Assembly: GCF_903645295.1 (NCBI RefSeq)
Contig: NZ_CAHJXM010000001.1
Span: 1,179,501 to 1,243,500 of the forward strand
Reading direction: 5' to 3'
Origin: Bacillus sp. Marseille-Q1617
GTDB taxonomy: Bacteria > Bacillota > Bacilli > Bacillales > Bacillaceae_B
Length of the DNA: 64,000 nt
Shown here: positions 1 through 8,117 of the stretch, in pieces
Layout: each line of letters starts with the position of its first letter
How positions within the stretch are numbered: position 1 is the first letter of the stretch
Position numbers and translations under genes: made by a program
Notes under the pieces: model-generated
What the model was told of the DNA's origin: nothing
The model's database searches: none
What the model saw: only the letters and a program-made list of their open reading frames with translations

Positions 1-272
1 AAAAAATCCACAAGGACACCTACCATCACTCCATTGATGATCGTACCGACCCGTACATATTTACCCTTCATGAGAAGTGTGCCGGTTATCATGGCGGCTC
101 CTATGATGATATTCCATGTTCCGATCGTCAGCCCGATTTTTTCGAACAAGGCGATATTCAATACATCCCACGGATGGATACCCAAGTACTGCACCTTGAT
201 CGATAAGCTGATGCCATAACTGAAAATGAGTAATCCGATGATAAAAAAGCCCAATTGCCAATAAATTTTCAT
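1..272 (-). CDS. YczE/YyaS/YitT-type membrane protein (5' part only)
   Basis: Partial gene running off the left edge; 90 codons are visible. The start ATG at 272-270 follows an AAGGAG site. The translated N-terminus is hydrophobic (MKIYWQLGFFIIGLLIFSYG), followed by a Y-L-G-I-H-P-W-D-V loop and L-T-I-G-T-W-N. This arrangement resembles the N-terminus of B. subtilis YczE-type integral membrane proteins. Function in this organism is unknown. No operon partner can be judged because the 3' end is missing. Family assignment is from remembered sequence patterns. Confidence 0.7.
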   Translation of the reverse strand, partial: MKIYWQLGFFIIGLLIFSYGISLSIKVQYLGIHPWDVLNIALFEKIGLTIGTWNIIIGAAMITGTLLMKGKYVRVGTIINGVMVGVLVDF

Positions 273-382
273 AGCTTCTCCTTTTCATGAAAAACAATCT
301 ACTATACAATATTTTACAATAAAAACATTTATGTAGAAACGGACAGTTTTCCTAGTTTTATTTATGGTGTCTGGTTGAACGC

Positions 383-412
383 AAAAAATCGGATCAGAAT
401 TCTGATCCGATT
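383..412 (-). terminator. Rho-independent terminator of the hydroxybutyrate dehydrogenase gene
   Basis: A perfect inverted repeat (AATCGGATCAGAA/TTCTGATCCGATT, 387-412) is followed on the minus strand by six T. It lies about 45 nt after the stop of the 456-1232 gene. Confidence 0.85.
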
Positions 413-455
413 GACTGATCTATATTTTTGGGCGGGTTCCATTAACACCATCGAT

Positions 456-1232
456 TTATTGGGCGGTATATCCTCCATCCAAAACGACAGCCTGCCCAGT
501 GACACCTTTCGCCTTATCGCTTGCGAGGAACATTGTATAATCAGCGATTTCCTCTACCGACAGTAATCTTTTTTGCGGTACGAGCGGATAAATGACATCT
601 TCCAACACTTTTTCGAGAGGGACTCCTCTTGTTGTTGAGATGTCCTGAAGCTGATTCCGCACAAGAGGTGTGTCCACATATCCCGGGCACATTGCATTAA
701 CCGTGATACCGTGTTCTGCTCCTTCGAGTGCAGATACCTTTGTCAGTCCGATGACACCGTGTTTTGCGCTGTTGTAGGCAGCCTTACCAGCAAAACCGAT
801 CAGACCGTTGATGGAAGCCATATTGATGATACGCCCGAATTTTTGCTTTTTCATATGAGGAAAAGCAAACTTGGTCGCGATGAATGGGGCCGTCAGCATG
901 ATTTTGATGAGCAGCTCAAATTTCTCAATGGGAAATTCTTCGATTGGAGCGACATGCTGAATGCCGGCATTGTTAATGAGGACATCGATCCGTCCATAGT
1001 GTTCAACGGTTTTATCGATTCCTGCTTTCACTTCATCTTCACTCGTCACATCACACTTGACCCCGATGGCATCGAACCCTCTGTCTTTCAAATCCTCAAC
1101 GGCTTCATCAAGCCCTTCCTGATTGATATCCGATAATACAACCTTAGCCCCGTTTTGTGCAAAATGTTCGCCGATTTCAAACCCGATGCCGCGCGCAGCA
1201 CCGGTGATAAATACCACTTTTTCATTTACCAT
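456..1232 (-). CDS. 3-hydroxybutyrate dehydrogenase (SDR family)
   Basis: A 258-aa short-chain dehydrogenase. The Rossmann motif TGAARGIG is at residues 10-17, NNAG at 87-90, catalytic Ser at 140 and Y153-x3-K157. Length and sequence fit D-3-hydroxybutyrate dehydrogenase (oxidises D-3-hydroxybutyrate to acetoacetate with NAD; cytosolic), like B. subtilis YxjF. It lies 50 nt after a GntP-type permease gene on the same strand, so the two are probably one operon for uptake and oxidation of hydroxybutyrate. The CoA-transferase genes (scoAB) found between the B. subtilis pair are absent here. Exact substrate is inferred. Confidence 0.85.
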   Translation of the reverse strand: MVNEKVVFITGAARGIGFEIGEHFAQNGAKVVLSDINQEGLDEAVEDLKDRGFDAIGVKCDVTSEDEVKAGIDKTVEHYGRIDVLINNAGIQHVAPIEEFPIEKFELLIKIMLTAPFIATKFAFPHMKKQKFGRIINMASINGLIGFAGKAAYNSAKHGVIGLTKVSALEGAEHGITVNAMCPGYVDTPLVRNQLQDISTTRGVPLEKVLEDVIYPLVPQKRLLSVEEIADYTMFLASDKAKGVTGQAVVLDGGYTAQ

Positions 1233-1282
1233 GATTGATCCTCCAATTTTTCAAATAGATTATAATTGTTATCCGTTTCAAA

Positions 1283-2569
1283 TTAATAAATGCCCATATT
1301 CGCTAAAATGATGGAGACAATTTCAGCTACAGTCGGAATTAATAAACCGACAACTGCTACATCTAGATATGAGTCTTTGTGGGTTAGGCCAGTCACTGCA
1401 AACAGTGTCAGCAGTGCCCCGTTATGAGGCAGGATGGATGCACCGGATGAGATGGAAGCGATTCTGTGAAAGGCTTCTGCACTGATTCCGGTTGTCTGGG
1501 AGAGCTCATAATATTTATCACCCAATGCCTCGAGTGCAATGCCCATCCCTCCCGAAGCAGAACCTGTAATCGCAGCCAGCACCTGGACGGCGATGGCTTC
1601 TGAAATAACCGGGTTTCCCTTGATGCCAAGAATCAAATTCGTCAGCGTCTTGAAACCAGGAGCGGCAGTGACCACGGCACCGAATCCAACAGCGGCACTT
1701 GTATTGATGACCGCCATGACAGAACCTTTGGCACCACCGTTTATGGATGCGATGAATTTCTTGAAATGCTTGAAATTTATCAATAGTATGGCAAGGATCC
1801 CCACCAGCAGGGAAGTTAAGATATTCCAATCAAAAACATTCAAGGTAACGACAACAATCACTAACGGTAAAAAGGACAAATAGAAATTAGGCAGCTCATC
1901 TTTATTTATTTCCTTTACTTCGTTGCCTTCTTTAGGCTCTGTGAACGTATCTCCTTTTTTCGTGAACATGCTTTGACGCCATCTTAGATAAAAATATCCA
2001 CCTGCCGCCATGATCAATCCCCCGACAATCCCGATGATGGGTGCGGCGGTCGGGGTCGTCTTAAAATAATCCATCGGTATCAAGTTCTGAATTTGAGGTG
2101 TACCGGGAATCGCTGTCATCGTAAAGGTGAAGGCCCCAAGCACAAAGACCGGGGGCAGCAGTTTCCTCGTAATGTCTGCCTCCCTGAACATGGCGATGGC
2201 CAAAGGATAGATTGCAAAGACCACCACGAACAGGCTGACGCCCCCGTAAGTCAAGACGGCTGCTGCAATGAGCACCCCCAGAATCGCACGGTCCTTTCCG
2301 ATGATGCTCGTAATTTTATAAGCTACAGATTGCGCAGCCCCCACATCTTCCATCAGCTTTCCGAAAATGGCCCCGAAGAGAAACACCGGAAACCATTCTT
2401 TTGCAAAATCCACAAAGCCTGTCATATAGGTTTCTGTATATGCAGGCAGCAGATCCAGTCCACTCATGAGAGCAACCAATCCTGCCACCAACGGGGCGAT
2501 CCAGATGATGGACCAGCCCAAATAAGCCAATAACATAAGCAGGAGTAATCCAACAATAATGCTAGTCAT
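1283..2569 (-). CDS. GntP-family permease, probable hydroxybutyrate transporter
   Basis: A 428-aa membrane protein with about 12 hydrophobic segments. Glycine-rich stretches such as GSASGGMGIALEA and ISSGASILPHNGA are typical of the GntP family. Start ATG 2569 follows AGAGGTGA. It is upstream of, and co-oriented with, an SDR hydroxybutyrate dehydrogenase, the same partner pair as B. subtilis yxjC/yxjF. That makes hydroxybutyrate or a related short organic acid the likely substrate rather than gluconate. Specificity is inferred from context only. Confidence 0.8.
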   Translation of the reverse strand: MTSIIVGLLLLMLLAYLGWSIIWIAPLVAGLVALMSGLDLLPAYTETYMTGFVDFAKEWFPVFLFGAIFGKLMEDVGAAQSVAYKITSIIGKDRAILGVLIAAAVLTYGGVSLFVVVFAIYPLAIAMFREADITRKLLPPVFVLGAFTFTMTAIPGTPQIQNLIPMDYFKTTPTAAPIIGIVGGLIMAAGGYFYLRWRQSMFTKKGDTFTEPKEGNEVKEINKDELPNFYLSFLPLVIVVVTLNVFDWNILTSLLVGILAILLINFKHFKKFIASINGGAKGSVMAVINTSAAVGFGAVVTAAPGFKTLTNLILGIKGNPVISEAIAVQVLAAITGSASGGMGIALEALGDKYYELSQTTGISAEAFHRIASISSGASILPHNGALLTLFAVTGLTHKDSYLDVAVVGLLIPTVAEIVSIILANMGIY

Positions 2570-2896
2570 AATTCACCTCTGATTATTCATTTGTTGTTAT
2601 TCTTCCTTTAGCCGCAGGCTTTATGTGATTTTTATAAAAAATAAGAGTCAATAAATAGTAAAAATTATAAGGAAGATTTACTTGAAATTCATTATTAATG
2701 GGTTTATCCTTTAAAAAGGATTGAACAATTACCCATTCTCTGCTCGTTCGTGATAAGGTGTAGATAACACTATTCCTTTACATAAATGCAAAATGAGAGA
2801 GGGTAAACAGACATAATAGATTAAAACTTCATGTCTGATGCCGGGGATATAACCGCAAAAAATAGAGAAACTGGATAGTCGGAAAGGAGAGTGAGT
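2570..2896. other. Divergent intergenic region
   Basis: AT-rich 327-bp spacer between the permease (minus) and a small membrane protein (plus). It should hold both promoters. A TTGACT on the minus strand near 2649-2644 has no convincing -10 partner. A weak 6-bp stem (AGACAT/ATGTCT) lies near 2807-2835. No ORF with a ribosome binding site was found. Confidence 0.4.
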
Positions 2897-3226
2897 ATGG
2901 CAGACGTATTTAATCAAGAGTTTGTTGTAGCGATCATCATAGCCTTTTCTGCTTATATTATTTTAAGAGGAATAGCTATTTTCTTCGGGAAAGCAGGAAA
3001 AGGCTATGTGGAGAATATAGAAACGCCAAGAAAGGTCTACCTGCAATTGATTGGGGTTTATTATGTAGTATCAGGCGGGTTGGGGCTTATGATTCCCAAA
3101 CTTGAGTGGAAAACGGAAGACATTTATTTTGCCATTGCGTATTTTGCAATTATTTCGGTCGTTTTCTGGGCAGGACTTGATTTCTTCATTAAACGAGACA
3201 GGAAAAAACAGCTTCAGCAGAATTAA
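2897..3226 (+). CDS. Small integral membrane protein of unknown function
   Basis: A 109-aa protein with three hydrophobic segments (about residues 7-27, 48-68 and 78-98) and a basic tail (KRDRKKQLQQN). ATG 2897 is chosen over the in-frame GTG at 2891 because AAAGGAG at 2884-2890 sits 6 nt upstream of it. It stands alone between a divergent permease gene and its own terminator. I do not recognise the family. Confidence 0.7.
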   Translation: MADVFNQEFVVAIIIAFSAYIILRGIAIFFGKAGKGYVENIETPRKVYLQLIGVYYVVSGGLGLMIPKLEWKTEDIYFAIAYFAIISVVFWAGLDFFIKRDRKKQLQQN

Positions 3227-3233
3227 GAAGACT

Positions 3234-3263
3234 AAGCCCAGGTTACGAACCCGGGCTTTTTTT
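3234..3263 (+). terminator. Rho-independent terminator
   Basis: Stem AGCCC-A-GGTT / AACC-C-GGGCT with an ACG loop followed by seven T, directly after the 2897-3226 gene. Confidence 0.85.
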
Positions 3264-3375
3264 ATTGAGCCCGGTAAAAGTGTTTTAGTCCAAATAAAAC
3301 CAGAACGAATTCGTATCCTAGACCTAAACTCCATTAGGTTTGATTCTAATGTACTCTCTTATGTTTTCAGCTTTT

Positions 3376-3600
3376 CCAGCGGTTGATTGGAGTGCAAGAC
3401 GGAGACTCCTGCGGAAAAAGCGAGTCAGGTGAGACTTATCCAGCTCCAGGGCTTAGAGGCACATGTCATAAGTCAACTCGTCCAAGAAGGCAAAGACCGC
3501 CTTCGTGGCCGATTCGCCTTATGCCACCCGCCTCTGATCAAAGCCCTTCCGCTTTTCTAACCCGCGGAAAGCGAAGTCTTGCAAGGAAATCAATAGCGGT
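3376..3600 (+). repeat. Repeat A copy 1, with a family B hairpin nested inside (3436-3559)
   Basis: Starts CCAGCGGTTGATTGGAGTGC and ends GGAAATCAATAGCGGT, the outer arms shared by all family A copies (TGCAAGAC/GTCTTGCA pairing). After GTGAGAC the central CCCGCAGGAG...GGCTCAC part of A is replaced by a B element running from TTATCCAGCTCCAGGG to CGCTTTTCTA, whose apical hairpin is AAGGCAAAGACCGCCTT. Long ORFs through this stretch are repeat artefacts. Confidence 0.85.
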
Positions 3601-3627
3601 ATTAGGAACCTTCGCTGAAATAAAGGG

Positions 3628-3642
3628 AGTTTATTATTCTCA
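3628..3642. promoter_or_regulatory. Candidate Fur box upstream of the FbpA-like gene
   Basis: The minus-strand reading TGAGAATAATAAACT matches the Fur 7-1-7 consensus TGATAATNATTATCA at 10 of 14 defined positions. It lies about 80 nt before an FbpA-like (Fur-regulated basic protein) gene, which raises its plausibility. Unproven. Confidence 0.35.
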
Positions 3643-3682
3643 AAGTAAATTTTGGTAAAAAACGATCCGTTGGTTTAACACA

Positions 3683-3717
3683 ATCCCTCAATGGGGTATA
3701 TCCCCAAGTGGAGGGAT
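3683..3717 (+). promoter_or_regulatory. Leader hairpin that covers the ribosome binding site of the FbpA-like gene
   Basis: Outer arms ATCCCTC (3683-3689) and GAGGGAT (3711-3717) are complementary and enclose TGGGG/CCCCA (3692-3706). The right outer arm overlaps the GGAGGG Shine-Dalgarno of the gene starting at 3723, so folding should reduce its translation. Confidence 0.5.
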
Positions 3718-3722
3718 GAAAA

Positions 3723-3911
3723 ATGCTGCACCAGGAAAGTAAACCAAACAATGTGAAATCAACTGAATTGAAAAAAGACTTTTATATACAACAACTATTG
3801 AGAATAGGCGTTTATAAATATTTTGGCAAACAGCTTTACGAATTATCGATGAGCGAACTTCAGGAAGTATACATTGAGTATTATGTAAGCAATAACGATC
3901 TAATAAGTTAA
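3723..3911 (+). CDS. FbpA-family small protein
   Basis: A 62-aa soluble protein. The central pattern FYIQQLLRIGVYKY...KQLYELSMSELQEVY resembles the Fur-regulated basic protein A (FbpA) domain: a short helix, G-[IV]-Y-K, then QLYEL(T/S)-x-SEL. In B. subtilis, Fbp proteins help the iron-sparing response by acting with the small RNA FsrA. Start ATG 3723 has GGAGGG 7 nt upstream. A Fur-like box and a hairpin over the ribosome site lie upstream, and a strong terminator follows. Family call is from memory of the motif; iron role is inferred. Confidence 0.6.
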   Translation: MLHQESKPNNVKSTELKKDFYIQQLLRIGVYKYFGKQLYELSMSELQEVYIEYYVSNNDLIS

Positions 3912-3947
3912 AAAGACGAACCTTTTGGGAAGGATCGTCTTTTTTTA
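3911..3947. terminator. Bidirectional terminator
   Basis: Stem AAAGACGA/TCGTCTTT with an inner CCTT/AAGG step, T-run on the plus side and A-run on the other. It separates two convergent genes. Confidence 0.85.
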
Positions 3948-3954
3948 TGCTTTT

Positions 3955-4857
3955 TTATGGAACGTCATGACCCATGGAGCTTTGCAGAATCTCAAACCAC
4001 TGATCATGATTCAATTTCAGCTCTAAAGAGTCGATCGCTTTCTGTATGCGTTCTTTTTTTCCTGAACCGACAATCGGCATAATGCCTGCAGGATGATTCA
4101 ACAACCAGGCATAAAGAAGGGAGTCGATACCTTCTGCTTCTGTCTCAACTTGGATTTTCTTCAGAGTTTCGCGCAAGCGGACGGCTTTCTCATCTTGACC
4201 GGTGAAGATATTTCCACCTGCAAGCGGGGACCAAGCCATCGGTGCCACCCTTTTTTCCTGACAGAGATTCAGTGTGCCATCTTCAAAATTTTCAAGCTGG
4301 TAAGCGGATAGCTCAATCTGGTTAGTCACCAATGGAAATGGCAGGTATGATTGCAGCATGTTCCATTGATGTTCTTTGAAATTGGATACTCCGAAATGGC
4401 GGACCTTTCCTTGTTCCTTCAGCTGGGTAAAGGCTTCGGCTACTTCTTCACCATCCATGAACGGGTCAGGGCGGTGTATGAGCAGTACATCGATATAATC
4501 AGTGCGCAGATTTTTCAATGATTGTTCCACAGAATACAATATATGCTGTTTACTTGTATTGTAATGGTGCGTTTGGTGATGTGGACGGTTTTTAGATGGA
4601 AGCACGATGCCGCATTTCGTTACAATTTCCATCTCTTCTCTGAGAGATGGTTTCAGAGAAAGCGCATCCCCGAACATCTCCTCACAAGTGTAAGAGCCAT
4701 AAATATCAGCATGGTCAAATGTAGTAATGCCGTTTTCAAGATTGTATTGAATCAATGATAATGTCTCTTCCTTTGATTGATCCCATTCTGAAAGTCTCCA
4801 TAATCCATGTACGATGCGGGAAAAAGATAGATTTTCATTCAGTGCGATTCTTTCCAT
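3955..4857 (-). CDS. Aldo/keto reductase (YdhF-like)
   Basis: A 300-aa NADPH-dependent oxidoreductase of the AKR superfamily. The catalytic tetrad is visible as D48 and Y53 (FDHADIYG), K81 (VTKCG) and H128 (LLIHRPDP). The C-terminal cofactor segment IMPIVGSGKKERI is also present. Closest in pattern to the YdhF oxidoreductase group; the physiological carbonyl substrate cannot be told from sequence. Monocistronic, convergent with the FbpA-like gene. Confidence 0.85.
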   Translation of the reverse strand: MERIALNENLSFSRIVHGLWRLSEWDQSKEETLSLIQYNLENGITTFDHADIYGSYTCEEMFGDALSLKPSLREEMEIVTKCGIVLPSKNRPHHQTHHYNTSKQHILYSVEQSLKNLRTDYIDVLLIHRPDPFMDGEEVAEAFTQLKEQGKVRHFGVSNFKEHQWNMLQSYLPFPLVTNQIELSAYQLENFEDGTLNLCQEKRVAPMAWSPLAGGNIFTGQDEKAVRLRETLKKIQVETEAEGIDSLLYAWLLNHPAGIMPIVGSGKKERIQKAIDSLELKLNHDQWFEILQSSMGHDVP

Positions 4858-4944
4858 ATGTATACCCCATTTCCCGTCAGTATGCTGTTACTATCAATAA
4901 GTAATACTAAATTGTATCTTACTATGATATGGAATGAATTAAAA

Positions 4945-5844
4945 ATGATAGACCTTTTACCGAATTGGAATCTTGAAAAAGTGAACATCATCAGTCTTCA
5001 ATCCAACATAATGAAAGTTACCTCTGGAGGGAACACATTCTATTTAAAAAAGAGAAATGGAACCTCCTCGACTGAACGCTTGGAAGAATACCTCATCACA
5101 CAGTATTTGGTCCGAAAAGGCTTTCCTGTAGAAACACCACTTTTGACCAATAAAGGAGAAGTGTTCATCAACTCAGATGAAAGCTTTTATTCCTTATATG
5201 CTTCCCTTGATGGGACTTCATTCTATAACAGCAGTTTCGTGACTTCTCAACATTCTTTTTCGCTCGGAGTTTATCTGGCAAGATTTCACCAAGCGTTAGA
5301 AAGGTATCCGTATAAAAAGGAAACAGCAGTTTGGAATGTTTATGGATATTTGAAAAGCTGGCTCTCTGTACCAAATCCCGAATTGAATGAATGGGGAAAA
5401 AGAGTATACGCTGGAATCGCCCAGCATGAACGGCTATATGAACAACTGCCTCCACAGCTAGTACACAGCGACTTGCATTTACGTAATTTTTTGTGGCAGG
5501 GACAGGATATCAGCGGACTTGTCGACTTTGAAAGAATCAGGATAGCTCCCCGTGTGGCAGATATCGCCTACCTAATCACTAGTATCCTGCGAGATACGGG
5601 AAGACAGTCTGATCCCACCCATTCTCTTAAGAAAATACACCAAATCCTTAAGGGATACACCAAAAATAAAAAGTTAAGGAAAAGGGAAATACTCTCCATT
5701 CCACCCCTGGTCATTCTTTTCTTTCTTCAATATACGTTATTTTACTCACAACGGGGTCATATGAAAGAGGTCGAATATCATGTGAATAAAGTTGATTTTA
5801 TGATTAGCGATACAAGGTATTTGGAATCACTTACCGACTTCTGA
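4945..5844 (+). CDS. Aminoglycoside phosphotransferase (APH)-fold kinase
   Basis: Protein-kinase-like fold of the APH/choline kinase superfamily, 299 aa from ATG 4945. The ATP lysine region is NTFYLKKR; the catalytic loop VHSDLHLRNFL has D and N in the HxDLHxxN pattern, and the Mg site is GLVDFERIR. Start 4945 is preferred because GGAATG lies 8 nt upstream; ATG 4924 and 4858 are in frame but lack a ribosome site, and 4858 abuts the divergent AKR start. Substrate unknown; family members phosphorylate small alcohols, sugars or drugs. Confidence 0.75.
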   Translation: MIDLLPNWNLEKVNIISLQSNIMKVTSGGNTFYLKKRNGTSSTERLEEYLITQYLVRKGFPVETPLLTNKGEVFINSDESFYSLYASLDGTSFYNSSFVTSQHSFSLGVYLARFHQALERYPYKKETAVWNVYGYLKSWLSVPNPELNEWGKRVYAGIAQHERLYEQLPPQLVHSDLHLRNFLWQGQDISGLVDFERIRIAPRVADIAYLITSILRDTGRQSDPTHSLKKIHQILKGYTKNKKLRKREILSIPPLVILFFLQYTLFYSQRGHMKEVEYHVNKVDFMISDTRYLESLTDF

Positions 5845-5982
5845 CGCAAGGCGGGAGTTCCGGCATGAAGCACGAAACATCTTTTACCATTATAATTCTT
5901 CGCTTTCTGAGAAAAAATGAAAGCAATGCATACGTGAAAGAGCTGTCTTGAAAAGGCCAAATAAAATGAGAAGGTGAAGATG

Positions 5983-6228
5983 ATGGACGAGAATAATCAA
6001 GGTATTCCATATGATGCAGGAGACGTGGTTTATGTAATATATCGCAATCCCCATACTCAAAGTGTTGCAAATGTGCAAGAAGCCGCAGTCGTTAAAAACC
6101 CGGAAAACCCGGAAGAATTAGCTTTATTTTTATATGAAACTTATTATCCCCTGACAGATGATTTGGCTGTATACGCTTCTGAAGCAGAAGCAGAGCAGGT
6201 ATACAGCCAATCATTTGGGGATCTATAG
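5983..6228 (+). CDS. splA: SplA, TRAP-like regulator of spore photoproduct lyase
   Basis: An 81-aa protein directly upstream of splB (11-nt gap), the same pairing as in B. subtilis. It has the SplA features AGDVVYVIYRNPHTQSVANV and a Glu-rich C-terminus (EAEAEQVYSQSF). SplA is known as a negative regulator of the splAB operon. ATG 5983 is chosen because AAGGTG lies 6 nt upstream; ATG 5980 is possible. Expression is expected in the forespore (sigma-G), but I could not place a convincing sigma-G promoter. Confidence 0.85.
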   Translation: MDENNQGIPYDAGDVVYVIYRNPHTQSVANVQEAAVVKNPENPEELALFLYETYYPLTDDLAVYASEAEAEQVYSQSFGDL

Positions 6229-6239
6229 GGGGATGAAAC

Positions 6240-7268
6240 ATGGTTAAACCGTTCACTCCACAGCTAGTTTATTTTGAACCGGGTGCGTTGGAGTATCCAC
6301 TCGGGAAAGAGCTTAAAGAAAAGTTTGAAAAAATGAATGTTGAAATACGGTACACGACTTCACATAATCAGGTAAGAAATCTCCCGGGTGAGAACCATTT
6401 CCAAAAATACAGAATAGCAAAATCCACCCTGGTGGTAGGGGTCAGAAAAACATTAAAATTCGATACGTCCAAACCATCCGCTGAATATGCCATCCCATTC
6501 GCTACCGGCTGCATGGGGCACTGCCATTATTGTTATTTACAGACGACAATGGGGAGCAAGCCCTATATCCGCACTTATGTAAATGTAGATGAAATCCTGG
6601 AAGCTGCAGATCAATATATAGCTGAAAGAGTACCGGAAATGACAAGGTTTGAAGCAGCATGTACCTCGGATATTGTTGGTGTAGATCACCTTACCCATAC
6701 CCTTAAGCGTGCAATCGAACATTTTGGAGAGTCGGAACACGGTAAACTAAGGTTTGTGACAAAGTTTCACCACGTCGACCATTTACTCGATGCGAAACAT
6801 AATGGCAAGACAAGATTCAGATTCAGCATCAATGCTGACTATGTCATCAAAAATTTCGAGCCTGGCACCTCACCTCTCGACAAACGACTGGAGGCTGCAG
6901 GTAAAGTCGCAAGGGCAGGGTATCCTCTTGGATTCATCGTAGCACCTATATATATACATGATGGGTGGGAAGAAGGGTACAGAAAAATGTTTGAGCATCT
7001 CAATCAACATCTTCCTCCGGAAGCGAAACAAGATTTAACATTTGAATTCATTCAGCACCGATTCACAAAACCGGCAAAACGGGTGATCGAAAAAAACTAT
7101 CCCATGACAAAGCTTGAACTAAATGAAGAAGAACGCCGTTATAAGTGGGGGAAGTATGGAATTGGTAAGTATATTTATCAGAAGGATGAAGAGCAGGAAT
7201 TGAAGGACCGACTATATTCATATATGGAAGAATTTTTCCCTAATGCAAAGCTGGAGTATTTTACTTGA
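6240..7268 (+). CDS. splB: Spore photoproduct lyase
   Basis: A 342-aa radical SAM enzyme that repairs the 5-thyminyl-5,6-dihydrothymine lesion in germinating spore DNA. The [4Fe-4S] motif C91-x3-C95-x2-C98 (CMGHCHYC) and the essential C141 (FEAACTSD) fall at the same numbers as in B. subtilis SplB, and overall length is the same. It follows splA with an 11-nt gap and is cotranscribed with it. Confidence 0.97.
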   Translation: MVKPFTPQLVYFEPGALEYPLGKELKEKFEKMNVEIRYTTSHNQVRNLPGENHFQKYRIAKSTLVVGVRKTLKFDTSKPSAEYAIPFATGCMGHCHYCYLQTTMGSKPYIRTYVNVDEILEAADQYIAERVPEMTRFEAACTSDIVGVDHLTHTLKRAIEHFGESEHGKLRFVTKFHHVDHLLDAKHNGKTRFRFSINADYVIKNFEPGTSPLDKRLEAAGKVARAGYPLGFIVAPIYIHDGWEEGYRKMFEHLNQHLPPEAKQDLTFEFIQHRFTKPAKRVIEKNYPMTKLELNEEERRYKWGKYGIGKYIYQKDEEQELKDRLYSYMEEFFPNAKLEYFT

Positions 7269-7277
7269 TGTTATTAC

Positions 7278-7323
7278 AAAAAAAGGACTGATGACATTTG
7301 AAAATAAAATGATCATCAGTCCT
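7278..7323 (-). terminator. Terminator of the ArsC-like gene
   Basis: Perfect 11-bp stem AGGACTGATGA/TCATCAGTCCT, followed on the minus strand by seven T. The hairpin also closes the convergent splB message. Confidence 0.85.
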
Positions 7324-7324
7324 A

Positions 7325-7753
7325 TCAATTGAAATAGGGGAGGATTGTTTCGAGACTTTTTACTTTTAAAGCTATTTCATCACAAATTTCCTGATATCTT
7401 GCCCATTTGTCCATTTGATTCGTGCCTCGCTTTTTCGGATTTGGAAGATTCCAACAGATGACTTTTTTTTCTAAATCAGATGGAAGTGTGATGTCTTCAT
7501 CAAATTCAGTATCATGAATCTTCACAATCACCGATGCTTGATCTAAGTCAGATATCTTAATTTGTGTACGCGGGAATGAACTAATATCAATACATAATTC
7601 TTTCATTGCAAGGGTAGAAAGCTCTTGATCAGTCTCTTCAACCCATCCGGCACTCTTAAAAGACCAGTTTGGAACAGAAAGTTTCTCGGCCCAGCCTTCA
7701 GCCATTAAACTGCGCTGCTGGCTGCTTGAAAGAAAGTAGACAGTTTTATTCAT
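7325..7753 (-). CDS. ArsC/low-molecular-weight phosphatase-like protein lacking catalytic cysteines
   Basis: A 142-aa protein whose frame matches thioredoxin-coupled arsenate reductase. The P-loop reads YFLSSSQQRSLMAEGW where ArsC has YFLCTGNSCRSQMAEGW. Both active-site cysteines are replaced (Ser and Gln), and the resolving C82/C89 region (VIVKIHDTEFDED) also lacks Cys. C61 and C102-equivalents elsewhere do not align with catalytic positions. It is therefore probably not an arsenate reductase. ATG 7753 is chosen because AAAGGA lies 8 nt upstream; 7777 has no ribosome site. No ars genes are nearby. Confidence 0.7.
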   Translation of the reverse strand: MNKTVYFLSSSQQRSLMAEGWAEKLSVPNWSFKSAGWVEETDQELSTLAMKELCIDISSFPRTQIKISDLDQASVIVKIHDTEFDEDITLPSDLEKKVICWNLPNPKKRGTNQMDKWARYQEICDEIALKVKSLETILPYFN

Positions 7754-8117
7754 AGTTATGTTCCTTTCTGTTTTCATGCTGTAACTACTATTTACCCAAG
7801 ATCTTGAAAAGTAATCAATAAGAGCAATGAAAGTTTCTGGAAATAATTCTATAGGTAAAAGTGATTAACAAATCCCTTTTTTTATGGAATGAAACTTTTT
7901 TTACATAGTAGAAAAGATTGAAATTAGAGAGAAACTAATTTAATTTTTAAATTAATCAGTATAATGGTAAAGGGAAAATCATTGAGAGACTGTAAGGGCA
8001 TATTAAAATTTAGATAAAAAGTGCAGGTTTGAAATTTTGATAAGAGGGTAAACATCTGTAAATTATTTTGTGCAATTTTAGAAATCCTATTTTTATTTTT
8101 TATAAGGAGGTACATCA
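7754..8117. other. AT-rich intergenic region before the symporter gene
   Basis: A 364-bp very AT-rich spacer between divergent genes. It contains a TATAAT at about 7961-7966 without a good -35 and an AT-palindromic stretch near 7936-7957. No credible ORF or terminator seen. Confidence 0.35.

Noticed and set aside
711..1136. 141-codon plus-strand ORF opposite the hydroxybutyrate dehydrogenase
   Set aside because: Antisense shadow of a clear SDR gene; no ribosome site.
5845..5982. Sigma-G promoter for splAB
   Set aside because: Expected from B. subtilis, but the only CATAC-type -10 (CATACGT near 5928) has a -35 candidate at unsuitable spacing.
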